The notes beneath the pieces are model-generated. The model searched no databases and was not told where the DNA came from. It saw only the letters and a list, made by a program, of their open reading frames with translations. Shown piece by piece: positions 53,909 through 63,539 of a DNA stretch of 64,000 nucleotides (positions within the stretch are counted from its first letter, which is position 1; every line of letters begins with the position of its first letter). The stretch lies in assembly GCA_001297265.1 (NCBI GenBank), contig LIHB01000122.1, positions 12,543 through 76,542 on the forward strand. Direction: 5' to 3'. The DNA is from Mycosphaerella arachidis (taxonomy: Eukaryota; Ascomycota; Dothideomycetes; Mycosphaerellales; Mycosphaerellaceae). A program made the translations under genes and the position numbers.

Positions 53909-55720
53909 CTATTCTGTAAAACTATTATATTCTTTAATAATCACCCAAGAATCAATTCCACAAATCGTCCATCCTCCCTTCTGTGGGCCTAGTAGCTTCA
54001 AGGGATGGACTTCTGTGTAGAACACGTATCCGTCGAGGCTGATGAGATCTGACTTGCTAAATACAAGGTAGAAGCACTTCAAGGTCTCAGCAGTCCTGCA
54101 GCAATAATCAGCAACAGATCCACTATTTGCAAGGGCTTAGACCTACCAAAAGGATTCTATACAATCGCTTTGGCGCTGAGGTGTCGGAAATGTCGTTGAT
54201 CGCCGCATTTCCAAACTCTGTCTGTGTGTGCTTCGAGATGCATTCGAACATCTGCCATGCAAATTCTTGAAGAGCGAAGTCCCCAGTGATTCTGTAGAGA
54301 GTGAGCACACTCTAGATGGGTTCCGGGCGCAGGATTTATTTCCTATCAGTCATGGAGGTGAAGCCTGGGGGCAATCTCTCCTTGCTGACAATTAAAGCAG
54401 CGTCTTTGGCATCATCACCGTTTCTTTGTTCAACACCCTCGTGCCATATCATCTCGTTCCAGACGCATTCGTTCGGACGTTTGCAAGGTAAAACAGTGTA
54501 TGTCTCAGGCATTATGCCCAGCGCAGAGTTCTGATATGCCCAAGTGCAGCCGTCTGGGAGTTTCCGACCAAACTTGACGTGCTCCTCATTCTGCATGAGA
54601 CGGCCACTCAGAGCGAACATGCCTCCTGCAAATCAGACAAGATGCTGTCCCTCTGGTTGCGTTATGATTTCACAATCCTTGACGTAGATAGCGCCGGCTA
54701 TCAGGATATCGGCGTTACTCGGCGTCGGTGGACGATATAAAGCAGACTTAGCCCCTGCGGTCGAAGCGCCATGCCATAGACGTTCGTACAGGGCGGAGCC
54801 ACCAAAGAGGGCGTACATCTTTGGTAGATACTTGTAGACTGAGTCAACCATAGCTCCCAAGCATGAATATATTACCGGCACCGAAGTCTCGATCTCTTGC
54901 GTTCACGAACAACGGCCACATGCCCGGTAAGCCAGTCTGACCCTGCCATTTGTCGAATATATTCATGATCCCGGCGACTGCATCGAACCACTTCGGGTCG
55001 GTGGTAATTTGAGATAGTCTTGTAAACTCGAGGTTTAAGGAATCAATTTCTGCGACCAATACCCCATCTAGGCCTTGCTGCTTGACTCCCTCTTCTGCTG
55101 CCTTATGGAGGTCCCAAAGAGTGATTGGGAGTCGATTCGGTGTGTCGGAGGCCGCGTACAGCATGTGTGCCAGCTCTAGAGCTTTGTCCCAGAGACGCTT
55201 GTCGTCGCTGAGATCATACGCCGAAAGGAATCCGCCGAGGTAGCGAATGGTAGTGTCGAGCACGTTGATGGTGCCCTGTGTTGTCTTTGTGTCAAGTCAA
55301 TTGAAAGGGCAGCCTCAACAGCATCGCCGAAGTCTCGTTCTAGGTCCATGAACCAGAGTGTGTCGCGAGTGTCAACCAGAGTAGTGGCCCAGCCGCCAAG
55401 TGGATCCCTGGTACCTCCTGAGATCGGGTTTAACTCACAATGGAGCCAAGCCCTTTCGCGATATGACTTCCAGCATCGTTGCAGCTGTCGCTAGGCCTTT
55501 TGAGTGTCTCTCTTGTCGAGCGGTTGCCTGTGATTCTGTCACGTCCTCGAATTGGCACTGTACTCGTGGTAGCTTTGGTAGGGATGGCGTCGGAATCTGC
55601 TCGTAGTCTGATGCTGGATAGCTCTCTGTAGGTGTCGCCCCATGGGAGCGGCATCTTTGGCTGCTTAAGGTTGCAATTTGTAGATGGCTTGCTGGCGTTG
55701 TAAAGTCCACGGGTTACCAA
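53909..55720 (-). pseudogene. GH47 alpha-1,2-mannosidase pseudogene
   Basis: Ordered blocks of a class I mannosidase lie on the minus strand in changing frames: ELNPISGGTRDPLGGWATTL, DTRDTLWFMDLERDFGDAVE, TINVLDTTIRYLGGFLSAYD, DGVLVAEIDSLNLEFTRLSQ, MVDSVYKYLPKMYALFGGS, FAGGMFALSGRLMQNEEHVK. They continue with RLPPGFTSMTDRK, ILRPEP, LTLYRITGDFALQEFAWQMF and TAETLKCFYLVFSKSDLISL. Three in-frame nonsense codons are visible: TGA at 54633-54635, TAA at 54336-54338, TAG at 54312-54314. At least two 1-nt shifts are also seen (near 55285 and 54865). A normal intron remains at 54096-54146. GH47 enzymes trim mannose from N-glycans in the ER/Golgi or outside the cell. The 5' end is poorly preserved. Confidence 0.9.
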
Positions 55721-56397
55721 AGTATCCAGTCTCGATCATCAGAACGAGAGTAATTGCAGCGATGCCTGTCAATACGGCACAGCGCTTGAGAGAGCAAAGA
55801 CAATGTCCAGACCGATGGTCACTTCGGGGCCTATTGTTAGAGATGCCCAGCAGAAAGAGCGTGGCTCGAGCGGCTTCCGGCCATGTGATGAGAAGACTGC
55901 GTATTTCTTGTTACCATTGGCTCGGCTTTGATACCGCCGCGATAGTCGAGACACTGAGGGGACAGAAATACTGAATACCTAGCGGCACACCACATGCATC
56001 AGACATTGGCTGCGGTCGTCCCTGAAGTGATCCTTCAGCCTCGCCCGCTTCCACGACATTCTTCTCTCCGGTCTACATCGTTGCCATTTGAGTATGATCC
56101 GCCTCGACTGCCAGAGCTACTTTGTCGCATGACCACTCCACTAGCCACAACAAATGACGGACATGAAGAACTTCTCCCATACCCAACAAAACACGTATGA
56201 GCCACGAGTGTCCGCCTCCATCGGTAGATGCTACGTCAGGAAGGAGAACTCATTTTGGCCCTGCTCTTCGCCTCCCAAGGCAGCACTCGATCTGCAAGCC
56301 CGAGGAGAACGATATACTGCATTCGGCTTGGCGAGTTCTGTGTGCTTGTCGTTGTAGACCTTGACGGGCCAACAGCAGCTCGCATATCTCGGCCCAC
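55721..56397. other. Intergenic
   Basis: No supported gene. The lost 5' end of the GH47 pseudogene may reach into its left part. Confidence 0.4.
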
Positions 56398-57171
56398 CTA
56401 GCACCATTCCTGTTGTTCACGATCTTCCTCAGGCATCTGAGCCAGGAGATCGATGTGCTCGTGAAACTTTGTCCGCCTATACATGAACGGTGCAGGTCCG
56501 GTAACCCACTCTCTGACCTGGTCCCCAAAACTGATGACTAAGATAAAATACCAGCAGATATGCTGTGCAGCAGAGGTCCGCCAGTAGATTTGCAGGTCAT
56601 TAGCTCGCCGTCGGTGCCGATATGCGACTTCAAGGTCGTCCCACCCGTTGAATCGAACATACACGAGACTTGCTAGAGATCGTGACCCGATGTCGTGGGA
56701 CCGGATCGTTTGCGCGAGACATGTCATTTCGTCAAGCTTCTCTAGTCTAATGTATTTGTCCGGCTTGGGATAGTGGTCAGGAAGATGGATGACTATGGCC
56801 AGACACTGAATGAGAGCTAGCTTGACACCACTGACATGCTTAAGCCAGTTTCTGAGATGTGGCGTTGTCAAGTCTTGCATATCACACCGGCTTTCGAATC
56901 TGTTCAAGGAATAGAACATGAGCTCGGTCTCTTCGCGCAGTTGTCTGCAAGTTCTGAACAATGCCGGCTCTGAGCTTCGTCCGGGAGTGATACGTATTGG
57001 CCCATCATCTTGCAACACATGTTCGTAAACTTGGATCCGGATCTCAGATGGAAGTGAGCCCAGATGGGTGCTGGCAAAAGCTGTTGGCCTGGGGCAGAAC
57101 CGCTTCCATGCCCGCCATTCCCTCGCTCTTGTCGCAGTCGCACATAAGCTCCTTGCAGACCGGTCATACAT
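56398..57171 (-). CDS. 2EXR/F-box-like domain protein
   Basis: 257 residues, single exon, ATG at 57169-57171. The 2EXR-type opening THLGSLPSEIRIQVYEHVLQ is at about 36-55, then PALFRTCRQLREETELMFYS with LNRF at about 70-90, the 'L..CRQLR.E....FY..N.F' hallmark. The rest is alpha-helical with conserved-looking Trp (SGVKLALIQ, YVRFNGWDD). It is the only full-length member of this family in the window. Function unknown; such proteins are abundant in plant-associated Dothideomycetes. Confidence 0.75.
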   Translation of the reverse strand: MYDRSARSLCATATRAREWRAWKRFCPRPTAFASTHLGSLPSEIRIQVYEHVLQDDGPIRITPGRSSEPALFRTCRQLREETELMFYSLNRFESRCDMQDLTTPHLRNWLKHVSGVKLALIQCLAIVIHLPDHYPKPDKYIRLEKLDEMTCLAQTIRSHDIGSRSLASLVYVRFNGWDDLEVAYRHRRRANDLQIYWRTSAAQHICWYFILVISFGDQVREWVTGPAPFMYRRTKFHEHIDLLAQMPEEDREQQEWC

Positions 57172-57880
57172 CGCGCGCCATCGTGCCTAGGCTCAGAGGA
57201 AGGTCGAGCCCTTCTCAGAGCTTCGTGCAAACAAGCCATGCATCCCACATCACCATTCTCAATATCTTGAAGAGGTCGATGTCCAGCTGTCTGTGCAGAG
57301 ATTCTTCCGGCTCTTTGTCTGTTGGGCGGCGCGGGACACCTCTCCGGTTGCATTGATGTATGAGTATGAACATCCAGGGGCACTGCGAATGCGGCGGTGC
57401 GAATACCTCGTGCCTTCCATTGCGCAAGCTTCCAAGAAGAAACGCTCGGCCTATCACATCGTAGCCAGAGGCATCCAAATGCTGGTCATACCGCAGCCCT
57501 TCCACGGATCTTCCTCTTCGACTTGTCTTGGTTCGGGTCTTCATGGCTCGCAGGTTGAAACTTACCTGTATTGTTGCAATGTGAACTGCGTGTGCGGCAG
57601 GAGTCTGGCCAAGCATGTACCGGTTCATGACCATGTTGGAGTGAGCGCAGCATACCTCGCAGACCATGTAGGAGCTAGAATGATAAGCGATGGATCTAAT
57701 TTCGAAGCCGTACTGCATATCCATGTCGATGTAAGTTTAAGTCCGAGATCTGCAAGGACGACATCTTGGAGCTGCGCTCTTGGACCATGCAAGCATACAG
57801 ATCTTGCTCGCAGCAGAAACAAGCAATCCAGACAACTCCGAAGTGTGCATAATCGATCCATTGCGAAGCCCACAGTCCTG
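57172..57880. other. Intergenic, no supported gene
   Basis: A minus frame 57215-57724 (169 codons, real ATG) lies directly upstream of the 2EXR gene but shows no family motif. A long plus frame (57293-58195) lacks an ATG and runs antisense into the ZZ gene, so it is taken as a shadow. Confidence 0.4.
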
Positions 57881-58907
57881 CTAAAAGCCATACAGCCCAG
57901 CCCCTTGACTCTTCTTCTGCTCGTTTGCAGTCGCTTGAGACTCCAGATAAATCGCCAGCAGGTTGCCCATATATCCTGGAGCAGTCTTGGCCGCATTGAT
58001 AGCTGCCGAAATGCACTGCGGTGGATAAGAACCGCCCATCTTCTCCATCAGGGTCTGGCAGACTTGGAAGTGACCATTTCGAGCACCAATGACCAAGGGA
58101 TCCAGACGCGGCACATCGCACACCTCATACATTGTGCTATTGTTCAGCGCCGACAAAATGCCAAATTGACTGCCCTGGGCAGCATATGCGCCTAGCGATG
58201 CCAGGCGGAGAGGAGGCTGGGCCTGAGAAGGGAGCTGACGGTAGGTGTGACCTTCATCATTGCCTTGGGCCTTGCAGTCAGCGCAGAGATCGTGGTCAGG
58301 GCACGATACGCATTTCCAGCGGATACCCCAGAAGTGAGCTTTGCCGCAGCTGTCGCAAGACGCAGAATGCACGACTCTCGACCAGTCTTGGGTCATTGGT
58401 TGAGCGGGCGGCGGAGGTGCGCTTTCTTGTCTGGGTGGCAGATCAGGGCGTGGCTGCTGCCCGGTTACTGGTGGAGCGGTGCCTGTAGCAGGAGGTGCAC
58501 TGCTGGTCTGCTGCTCACGGGTGGCCGAGGCGGCTTCATTCTGGTAGTAGTGATATGTGTTGGCTGTACGCCGGTCAGCGTTGAAGTCAAGATGTCGTTC
58601 GTCGCAAGCACAAACCATAAGTAACGTTTCCGTTGTATAAGTGGGCCTGGTCGCTGGCGTGGGTCCGGTAGTCATCGCCTTGAATGTGGTTTCCATTGTG
58701 TTGCCGCGAGTTCCCGGTTGCAGTGGATCCAGTATACCGAGCACCCAGACTGTTCAGATACTGATTGGAATCATATGTAGGTACAGCATGTTGCGGCACT
58801 GCATAAGGATAGCCCGCTCCCACATAAGTTTGACCTTGATCTAAGCCTGAAGGGACGATTTTGTTCACCAGATAGTTGAAGAACTTGTTGGTCTTGGAGC
58901 CCGACAT
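57881..58907 (-). CDS. ZZ-type zinc-finger protein
   Basis: Two exons, 58907-58616 and 58563-57881, with a 52-bp intron at 58564-58615 (GTTTGT donor, GCTGAC branch-like). The product is 324 residues. N-terminus MSGSKTNKFFNYLVNKIVPS, then a Tyr/Asn/Gly-rich disordered region and a Pro-rich linker (about 120-155). ZZ finger at about 164-207: CDSCGKAHFWGIRWKCVSC, then DHDLCADCKAQG and EGHTYRQL. It has C167/C170, C182/C185, C191/C194 and His near 203. The C-terminal 110 residues (VIGARNGHFQVCQTLMEKMG) are conserved-looking but unassigned. ZZ fingers bind protein N-termini or histone tails; the target is unknown. Confidence 0.8.
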
Positions 58908-59845
58908 CTGGAGCTGTCAAAGCACTTCGTCCTCACAGCATGTCGATCTATGTTGGTGGATGAAGACTGTCCCGAGGAGAAGATGGGATGCAGTCTTCAG
59001 CTGAGCAGAGCCAGCCGGGTCGGACGATGGCATCCACGGAACGACTCACCTCAACGCCCATATCGGGCACAACTTGTCTTCATCCGTCCCCCGAGTGGTT
59101 ACACAGGATCGTGGCTGTGGCCCGGAATGCTGCTTCATTGGCAGGACCTGGCACTAGTGATGCATAAAAATCACGTGGCGTTCAGCTGTGTGACTTCGTG
59201 CAGGGAGGAGGACGCATCAAGCGAGATCGCTCTGGCCAGAGCAGCTTGAGACCCGGCATCAGGATTACATTCAGTGCCTTTTCATTGAGCTGAGTAGATC
59301 ACACTTCTATACCATTTTTTGCTGAATTTTCATTGCTTGGACTGCTTCGTCAATCTCGTTCGCGGCCGTCCTTGTTGTGCACGGGTGACTCCGATGTCTC
59401 AGCTTGGTGGTATCGCAGCCACCGCGAGATGACAGGTGTAAGCGAGGTGAACGTACAAAGCCGAGCTCGTGATTCACAACGTCAAGATGGCAGCATGATG
59501 TCGGTGATGAGGGAGAGAAGTGGAAAATGAATTACCACAATTGTTTCCACCTTTGCCGTGCACGGCCCACGGACGCGAAAGATCGCGTTGATCGTAATGT
59601 TTTCTTGCCTTCATATATCTCTCCCCGTACATCCAGTAACCATCATTGCAACATATTTTGTTCTCTCTCACAAGCCGTCCATCACACATGTGGCTTGTTG
59701 GCATGCTCAGGCAACAACGACTAGCACACAAAGAAGAGCCATGAGCTGAGCGACATCTTCTGCGAGGTCCAATTTCCTGGTCTATCAAATGCCCAAGGAG
59801 CTACTATTGACCACTTGCAGTGGCAACCTCCAGGTACCACTTCGC
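58908..59845. other. Intergenic, no supported gene
   Basis: 0.9 kb between the ZZ gene start and the hydrolase stop. No motif in any frame. Confidence 0.45.
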
Positions 59846-60976
59846 TCAAAGCTTCAGTCGGTCCAAATCGCCCTCCGCAGCCAAGCTCTTCGCAAAAGCA
59901 GCAATTTGCCTCACTTGTTTGATATGCATATCCGCAATCGCCTGGCGGAAAATGACAGCACTTCCATGAACCAAACCAAGGTTCATGTCACCACTCGCCC
60001 TCACTCCAGCTTGCAGCAGCTTCACCAAGAACGCCTTCCCCTCATCCCTCAAAGGATCCAACTCATCTACACTGATAATGAACGGCGGCAGCCCCTTCAA
60101 GTCCTCGACCTTCGCATGGTAAGGCCACGCAAGCGGATTCGTCAAATCGCTGTCGACGGGATGATAGTAGTATCCCATGATATCCATCAAGTTGGTGTGA
60201 ATGAAGTAGCCGTTGTTTTCAACCAAGCTGGGAAGGAGCTCAAGGCGCTTCGATTCCGACCAGCCATATCCTTCTGGGCCGGCGATGTATGGGACGAGGC
60301 CGTACACGCCGGCGACTGCATCAATCCAGCCTTCTTGGTTAGCTTTTATGGCGGTCGCGATTGACAGGTTGGCGCCGCCGGACTCGCCTTGGAGGATGAG
60401 TTTGCTGATGCCGAGCTCGGAGCGGTGAGAGTCGATGTACTTTACGGCAGCTGCACAGTCGTTCAAACCAGCTGGGAAGGGGTTCCTTTTGCCTTCTGTC
60501 CAAGCATTGCGGAAGTCGACGGCCATTGCCACGACGCCTTCGAGCGCTATGGACTTGATCCAGCGGAGATGGGGCTTGGATGCCGTGGGTAGGATGGTCA
60601 TACCACCGCCGTGGATGTAGAGCACACCAGGAAGTGGCTTAGAGTCGGCAATCTTGGGACGCCGAACGTACAGCTTGATCTTGTTTCCATCAAGACCATC
60701 GATGCTGATCTCACTTTCTTCGACTTCTGGTTCAAGGTCGTCTCCCAGTATCTCATTCGGAAGGTTCTCATATAACATGACCATCTGGTCGCTAAACTGC
60801 TTGTTGATAGCCTCGGCTGCAGTGGCATCTTTGCGATCGAAGGCCGGAAGATCTGTATTCGCCGCCATCCGCCCAGCCTTGAGTGCTGCCCCCAGATCAG
60901 GTCGCAAGCGTGGATCATTTCCGAGGGTGGTATCCTTGTCGCCGAGGCGACCTGGTGCTTTGTAAGTGGACGACAT
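59846..60976 (-). CDS. Alpha/beta hydrolase (HSL/carboxylesterase type)
   Basis: 376 residues from MSSTYKAPGR. An in-frame ATG 39 codons upstream (61093) would add a Cys/His-containing extension without features. Oxyanion motif HGGG at 122-125, nucleophile GESGG with Ser199, acid in ELDPLRDEG (Asp307), and His337 in GLVHGS. This is the hormone-sensitive-lipase/esterase subfamily (alpha/beta hydrolase-3). Likely cytosolic, with no signal peptide in the short form. All catalytic residues are present. Substrate unknown. Divergent from the zinc alcohol dehydrogenase, so co-regulation is possible. Confidence 0.88.
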   Translation of the reverse strand: MSSTYKAPGRLGDKDTTLGNDPRLRPDLGAALKAGRMAANTDLPAFDRKDATAAEAINKQFSDQMVMLYENLPNEILGDDLEPEVEESEISIDGLDGNKIKLYVRRPKIADSKPLPGVLYIHGGGMTILPTASKPHLRWIKSIALEGVVAMAVDFRNAWTEGKRNPFPAGLNDCAAAVKYIDSHRSELGISKLILQGESGGANLSIATAIKANQEGWIDAVAGVYGLVPYIAGPEGYGWSESKRLELLPSLVENNGYFIHTNLMDIMGYYYHPVDSDLTNPLAWPYHAKVEDLKGLPPFIISVDELDPLRDEGKAFLVKLLQAGVRASGDMNLGLVHGSAVIFRQAIADMHIKQVRQIAAFAKSLAAEGDLDRLKL

Positions 60977-61552
60977 ATTGTGCGATGCACAAGTGTATCT
61001 GCAAACAGCTGCCGCGAAGATGTCGAGAGGAGCGATGTGATGAAGTAAGGTGGGTAAGTCTGCTAATTGTGAAGTACCGTGTGTGGCCTGCATGAAGGAT
61101 TGAGCTCAGCTCGTGGATGACCAACCAAGCCAAGATAAATGCTCCTGCAGCTCGCCAAAGTCTTCCACAAGGTGGGTTGCCCTACAGCTCTATGCTGTTG
61201 GCACCTCGGGTACATCACTGGAAGTCGATCCGGACCCCCATATCCCACTCATCCTTTGCTGCAGCTGACAGACGTCGCCTTGCTTTTCCTGAAAGCCAGG
61301 CCATGCTTGTATATGAACATACCTCTTGCTACTTGACTACTTCCCTCGCGCCAAAGGACGAGGCCGAAGGAGCGAAGGTGGAAGCTCTGGAAACTCGACC
61401 TCACCCCGCACCATGGAAATGGTAATGACGAAACGGCGATCAGGTACGAAGCATACTCCCCTCGATACTGTAGCCTTCATATCTTCTGAAAATAACCATC
61501 AAGGTCGTCTACGTCGCTCTTGAGCATCATCCAAGATCGATATACCGCAACA
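60977..61552. promoter_or_regulatory. Divergent promoter region hydrolase / alcohol dehydrogenase
   Basis: 576 bp between the chosen start codons, or about 460 bp if the hydrolase begins at 61093. No specific site assigned. Confidence 0.4.
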
Positions 61553-62686
61553 ATGTCGCAATACACAGTCCCCTGCAAAGGCATCGTAGCCTACTCCGAA
61601 CACGACTGGAAGCTAGAAGACCTCTTGACCCGCGAACCACAAGAAGATGAATTCCTCGTCGAAATGATCGCCACAGGCATCTGCCATACCGATATCTCAG
61701 GCTATGGCGGCATCTATCCTCGAGTTCTCGGCCACGAAGGCGCTGGCCGGGTCGTTCGACTCGGCAGCAAAAAAATCGAATCGCAGTACAAGGAGGGAGA
61801 TCTCGTGATCTTGTCGGCGGCGGCTTGCCTCGATTGTCATTACTGTAATACCGGGCACCCGGCGTATTGTGTGGAGCATGCTGCTCTCACGCTGAAGGCA
61901 AATGAGCCCAATTTTGTTCTGGCTAATGATAAGTCGAAGACTATCGGAGGAGGGTTCTTTGGGCAGTCGAGTTTCGCCTCTCCCGTGCCGGTCAAAGTGT
62001 CCTGCGCAGCAAATGTCACCAAGTCGATTCGTAATGCCGCGGAACTGAAGATGTACGCCCCTCTTGGGTGCGGAATCATGACTGGTGCTGGATCCATCAC
62101 TCACGTTGGGCAATGCGGTCCGGACGATGTTGTGGCTGTGGTTGGGCTTGGTGGTGTTGGCCTGGCTGGTATTTGCGCTGCGGCACATCGAGGTGTAAAA
62201 AAGATCATTGCAGTCGACCTCGTGCCGTCGCGTATACAGCTCGCGAAAGAATGTGGTGCTACAGCGAGTCTGCATTCGACACCAGAGAACTTGAAGGATT
62301 CGGATCTGCAGACCGAGCTGAAGAAAATTACGCCTGGCGGTCTTGGCTGCACGCATATCTTGGACACCACTCCCTCCGTTGGCATTTTGTCGGCATGCCT
62401 CGAAGCTCTGCGGAAGAATGGAACGGTGCTTCAGGTGGGTGTCAAGCCAGTTGGAGCCAAGCTGGAGCTGGATACATTGACGCACATGGCCAATGGCAGG
62501 AAGTTGGTTGGCGTGATTGAAGGCGACAGAGATCCTGCGGAGGCGCTCCCAGAGCTTGTCGATTGGACAAAGCAGGGCATTCTGCCAATGAAGCGGTTCC
62601 TCAGAGAGTACCGGGTTGCAGAGTATGAAGAAGCTAGGAAGGTGATGGAGGATGGTTCCGTTATCAAGAGCGTGTTGGTGTGGTAG
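61553..62686 (+). CDS. Zinc-dependent alcohol dehydrogenase (MDR family)
   Basis: 377 residues, single exon, starting MSQYTVPCKGIVAYSEHDWK (ATG 61553, ACAATGTC context; the upstream open frame has no ATG). Catalytic zinc: ATGICHTDISGYGG and GHEGAGRVV. Structural zinc: CLDCHYCNTGHPAYC, four Cys at normal spacing. NAD(P) fold: VVAVVGLGGVGLAGICAA, with an acidic residue in IIAVDLVPSR suggesting NAD+ preference. It resembles class III-like/aryl-alcohol dehydrogenases of the form seen in fungi and bacteria. All metal ligands present. It ends 17 bp before the convergent deoxyribosyltransferase-like gene. Confidence 0.9.
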   Translation: MSQYTVPCKGIVAYSEHDWKLEDLLTREPQEDEFLVEMIATGICHTDISGYGGIYPRVLGHEGAGRVVRLGSKKIESQYKEGDLVILSAAACLDCHYCNTGHPAYCVEHAALTLKANEPNFVLANDKSKTIGGGFFGQSSFASPVPVKVSCAANVTKSIRNAAELKMYAPLGCGIMTGAGSITHVGQCGPDDVVAVVGLGGVGLAGICAAAHRGVKKIIAVDLVPSRIQLAKECGATASLHSTPENLKDSDLQTELKKITPGGLGCTHILDTTPSVGILSACLEALRKNGTVLQVGVKPVGAKLELDTLTHMANGRKLVGVIEGDRDPAEALPELVDWTKQGILPMKRFLREYRVAEYEEARKVMEDGSVIKSVLVW

Positions 62687-62703
62687 CCTCAGTAGTCGGA
62701 ATT

Positions 62704-63486
62704 TCAGTCAAGCAGCCCCTTCGCCTGCTTCCCCTTAAGAAGATCCAACGCCTCCTCAACGTCCCTCCCATTGTCCCCCTCCGCATACCCCGGCATCAAC
62801 GCCAACCACCGATAAACACTCTCCCTCAGCTCCTTCGGCATCCTCGACGGAACTTTCAGCACCTGCTCCAGAGCCTCCACGCACCGCTTCGCAGTCCTCT
62901 CAATCAAGCTCTCACCCACAAACAGACTCAAATTCCCCACCTCATCAGCCCCATCCTCGACCGCAGTAGCGAGCGCTTGCTTATACTCCGCCATAGCATC
63001 CACAACGACCGCATTCGTCCTGGGCCAAAAGCTACTCATAAGATTCCAGGGTTGGCCTGAGCCATCAGCGGAGCCGTGCTTCATGGCTTGATCCCCGCCA
63101 CCCCTAAAATCACTCCTCAAAATCACACACGGAAGATCCGCCATTTTCGCAATCATGAACTCAAGCACCGTTCCCGAGTCCAGTTCCGCGCCATCATAAG
63201 TAAAAAGTGCTAAATCGCAACTGAGAAGGGCTCGAATGTCTTTATCTCGGATATTCTGTGGAGTGACATCGCCTCGTTGCTCGAGGTCTTGAGGTAAGAG
63301 GGGTTGGAATTTGCCATTGGAGAGACGGGAGATGGCGCGGGAGAGGAGAATGTTGGTGTGGAGGTCGCCGATTGAGAAGAGGGGGCCGGCGTGGTAGTAT
63401 GTGTAGGATGTGTAGGTAGTGTTGGTTTGTGTGGTTGGGTGGTTGGTGTAGGTTGTTAGAGTTAGTATGGAGGTAGTGGATGCCAT
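62704..63486 (-). CDS. Nucleoside 2-deoxyribosyltransferase-like protein
   Basis: 260 residues, single exon, ATG 63484-63486. After a Thr/Tyr-rich start, YHAGPLFSIGDLHTNILLSR begins the 2-deoxyribosyltransferase-like fold. It continues with DIRALLSCDLALFTYDGAEL, then DSGTVLEFMIAKMADLPCVI, where the conserved D..D.G...E pattern carries the likely nucleophile Glu in TVLEF. LRSDFRGGGDQ follows. The family swaps bases on deoxyribosides or hydrolyses nucleotides; activity here is not proven. The C-terminal 90 residues are helical and less conserved. It is the last gene before the right RIP-like flank, only about 55 bp from it. Confidence 0.8.
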   Translation of the reverse strand: MASTTSILTLTTYTNHPTTQTNTTYTSYTYYHAGPLFSIGDLHTNILLSRAISRLSNGKFQPLLPQDLEQRGDVTPQNIRDKDIRALLSCDLALFTYDGAELDSGTVLEFMIAKMADLPCVILRSDFRGGGDQAMKHGSADGSGQPWNLMSSFWPRTNAVVVDAMAEYKQALATAVEDGADEVGNLSLFVGESLIERTAKRCVEALEQVLKVPSRMPKELRESVYRWLALMPGYAEGDNGRDVEEALDLLKGKQAKGLLD

Positions 63487-63539
63487 GGTGTTTTGTTGTT
63501 CTGACTTGGAAATGTGTCTATACTTACAAGAAGCGATGT

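Noticed and set aside
57215..57724. 169-codon minus-strand open frame upstream of the 2EXR gene
   Set aside because: Real ATG, but no motif, no family resemblance and no splice link to the 2EXR protein.
57293..58195. 300-codon plus-strand open frame
   Set aside because: Begins with GTG, has no family motif and runs antisense into the well-supported ZZ zinc-finger gene.
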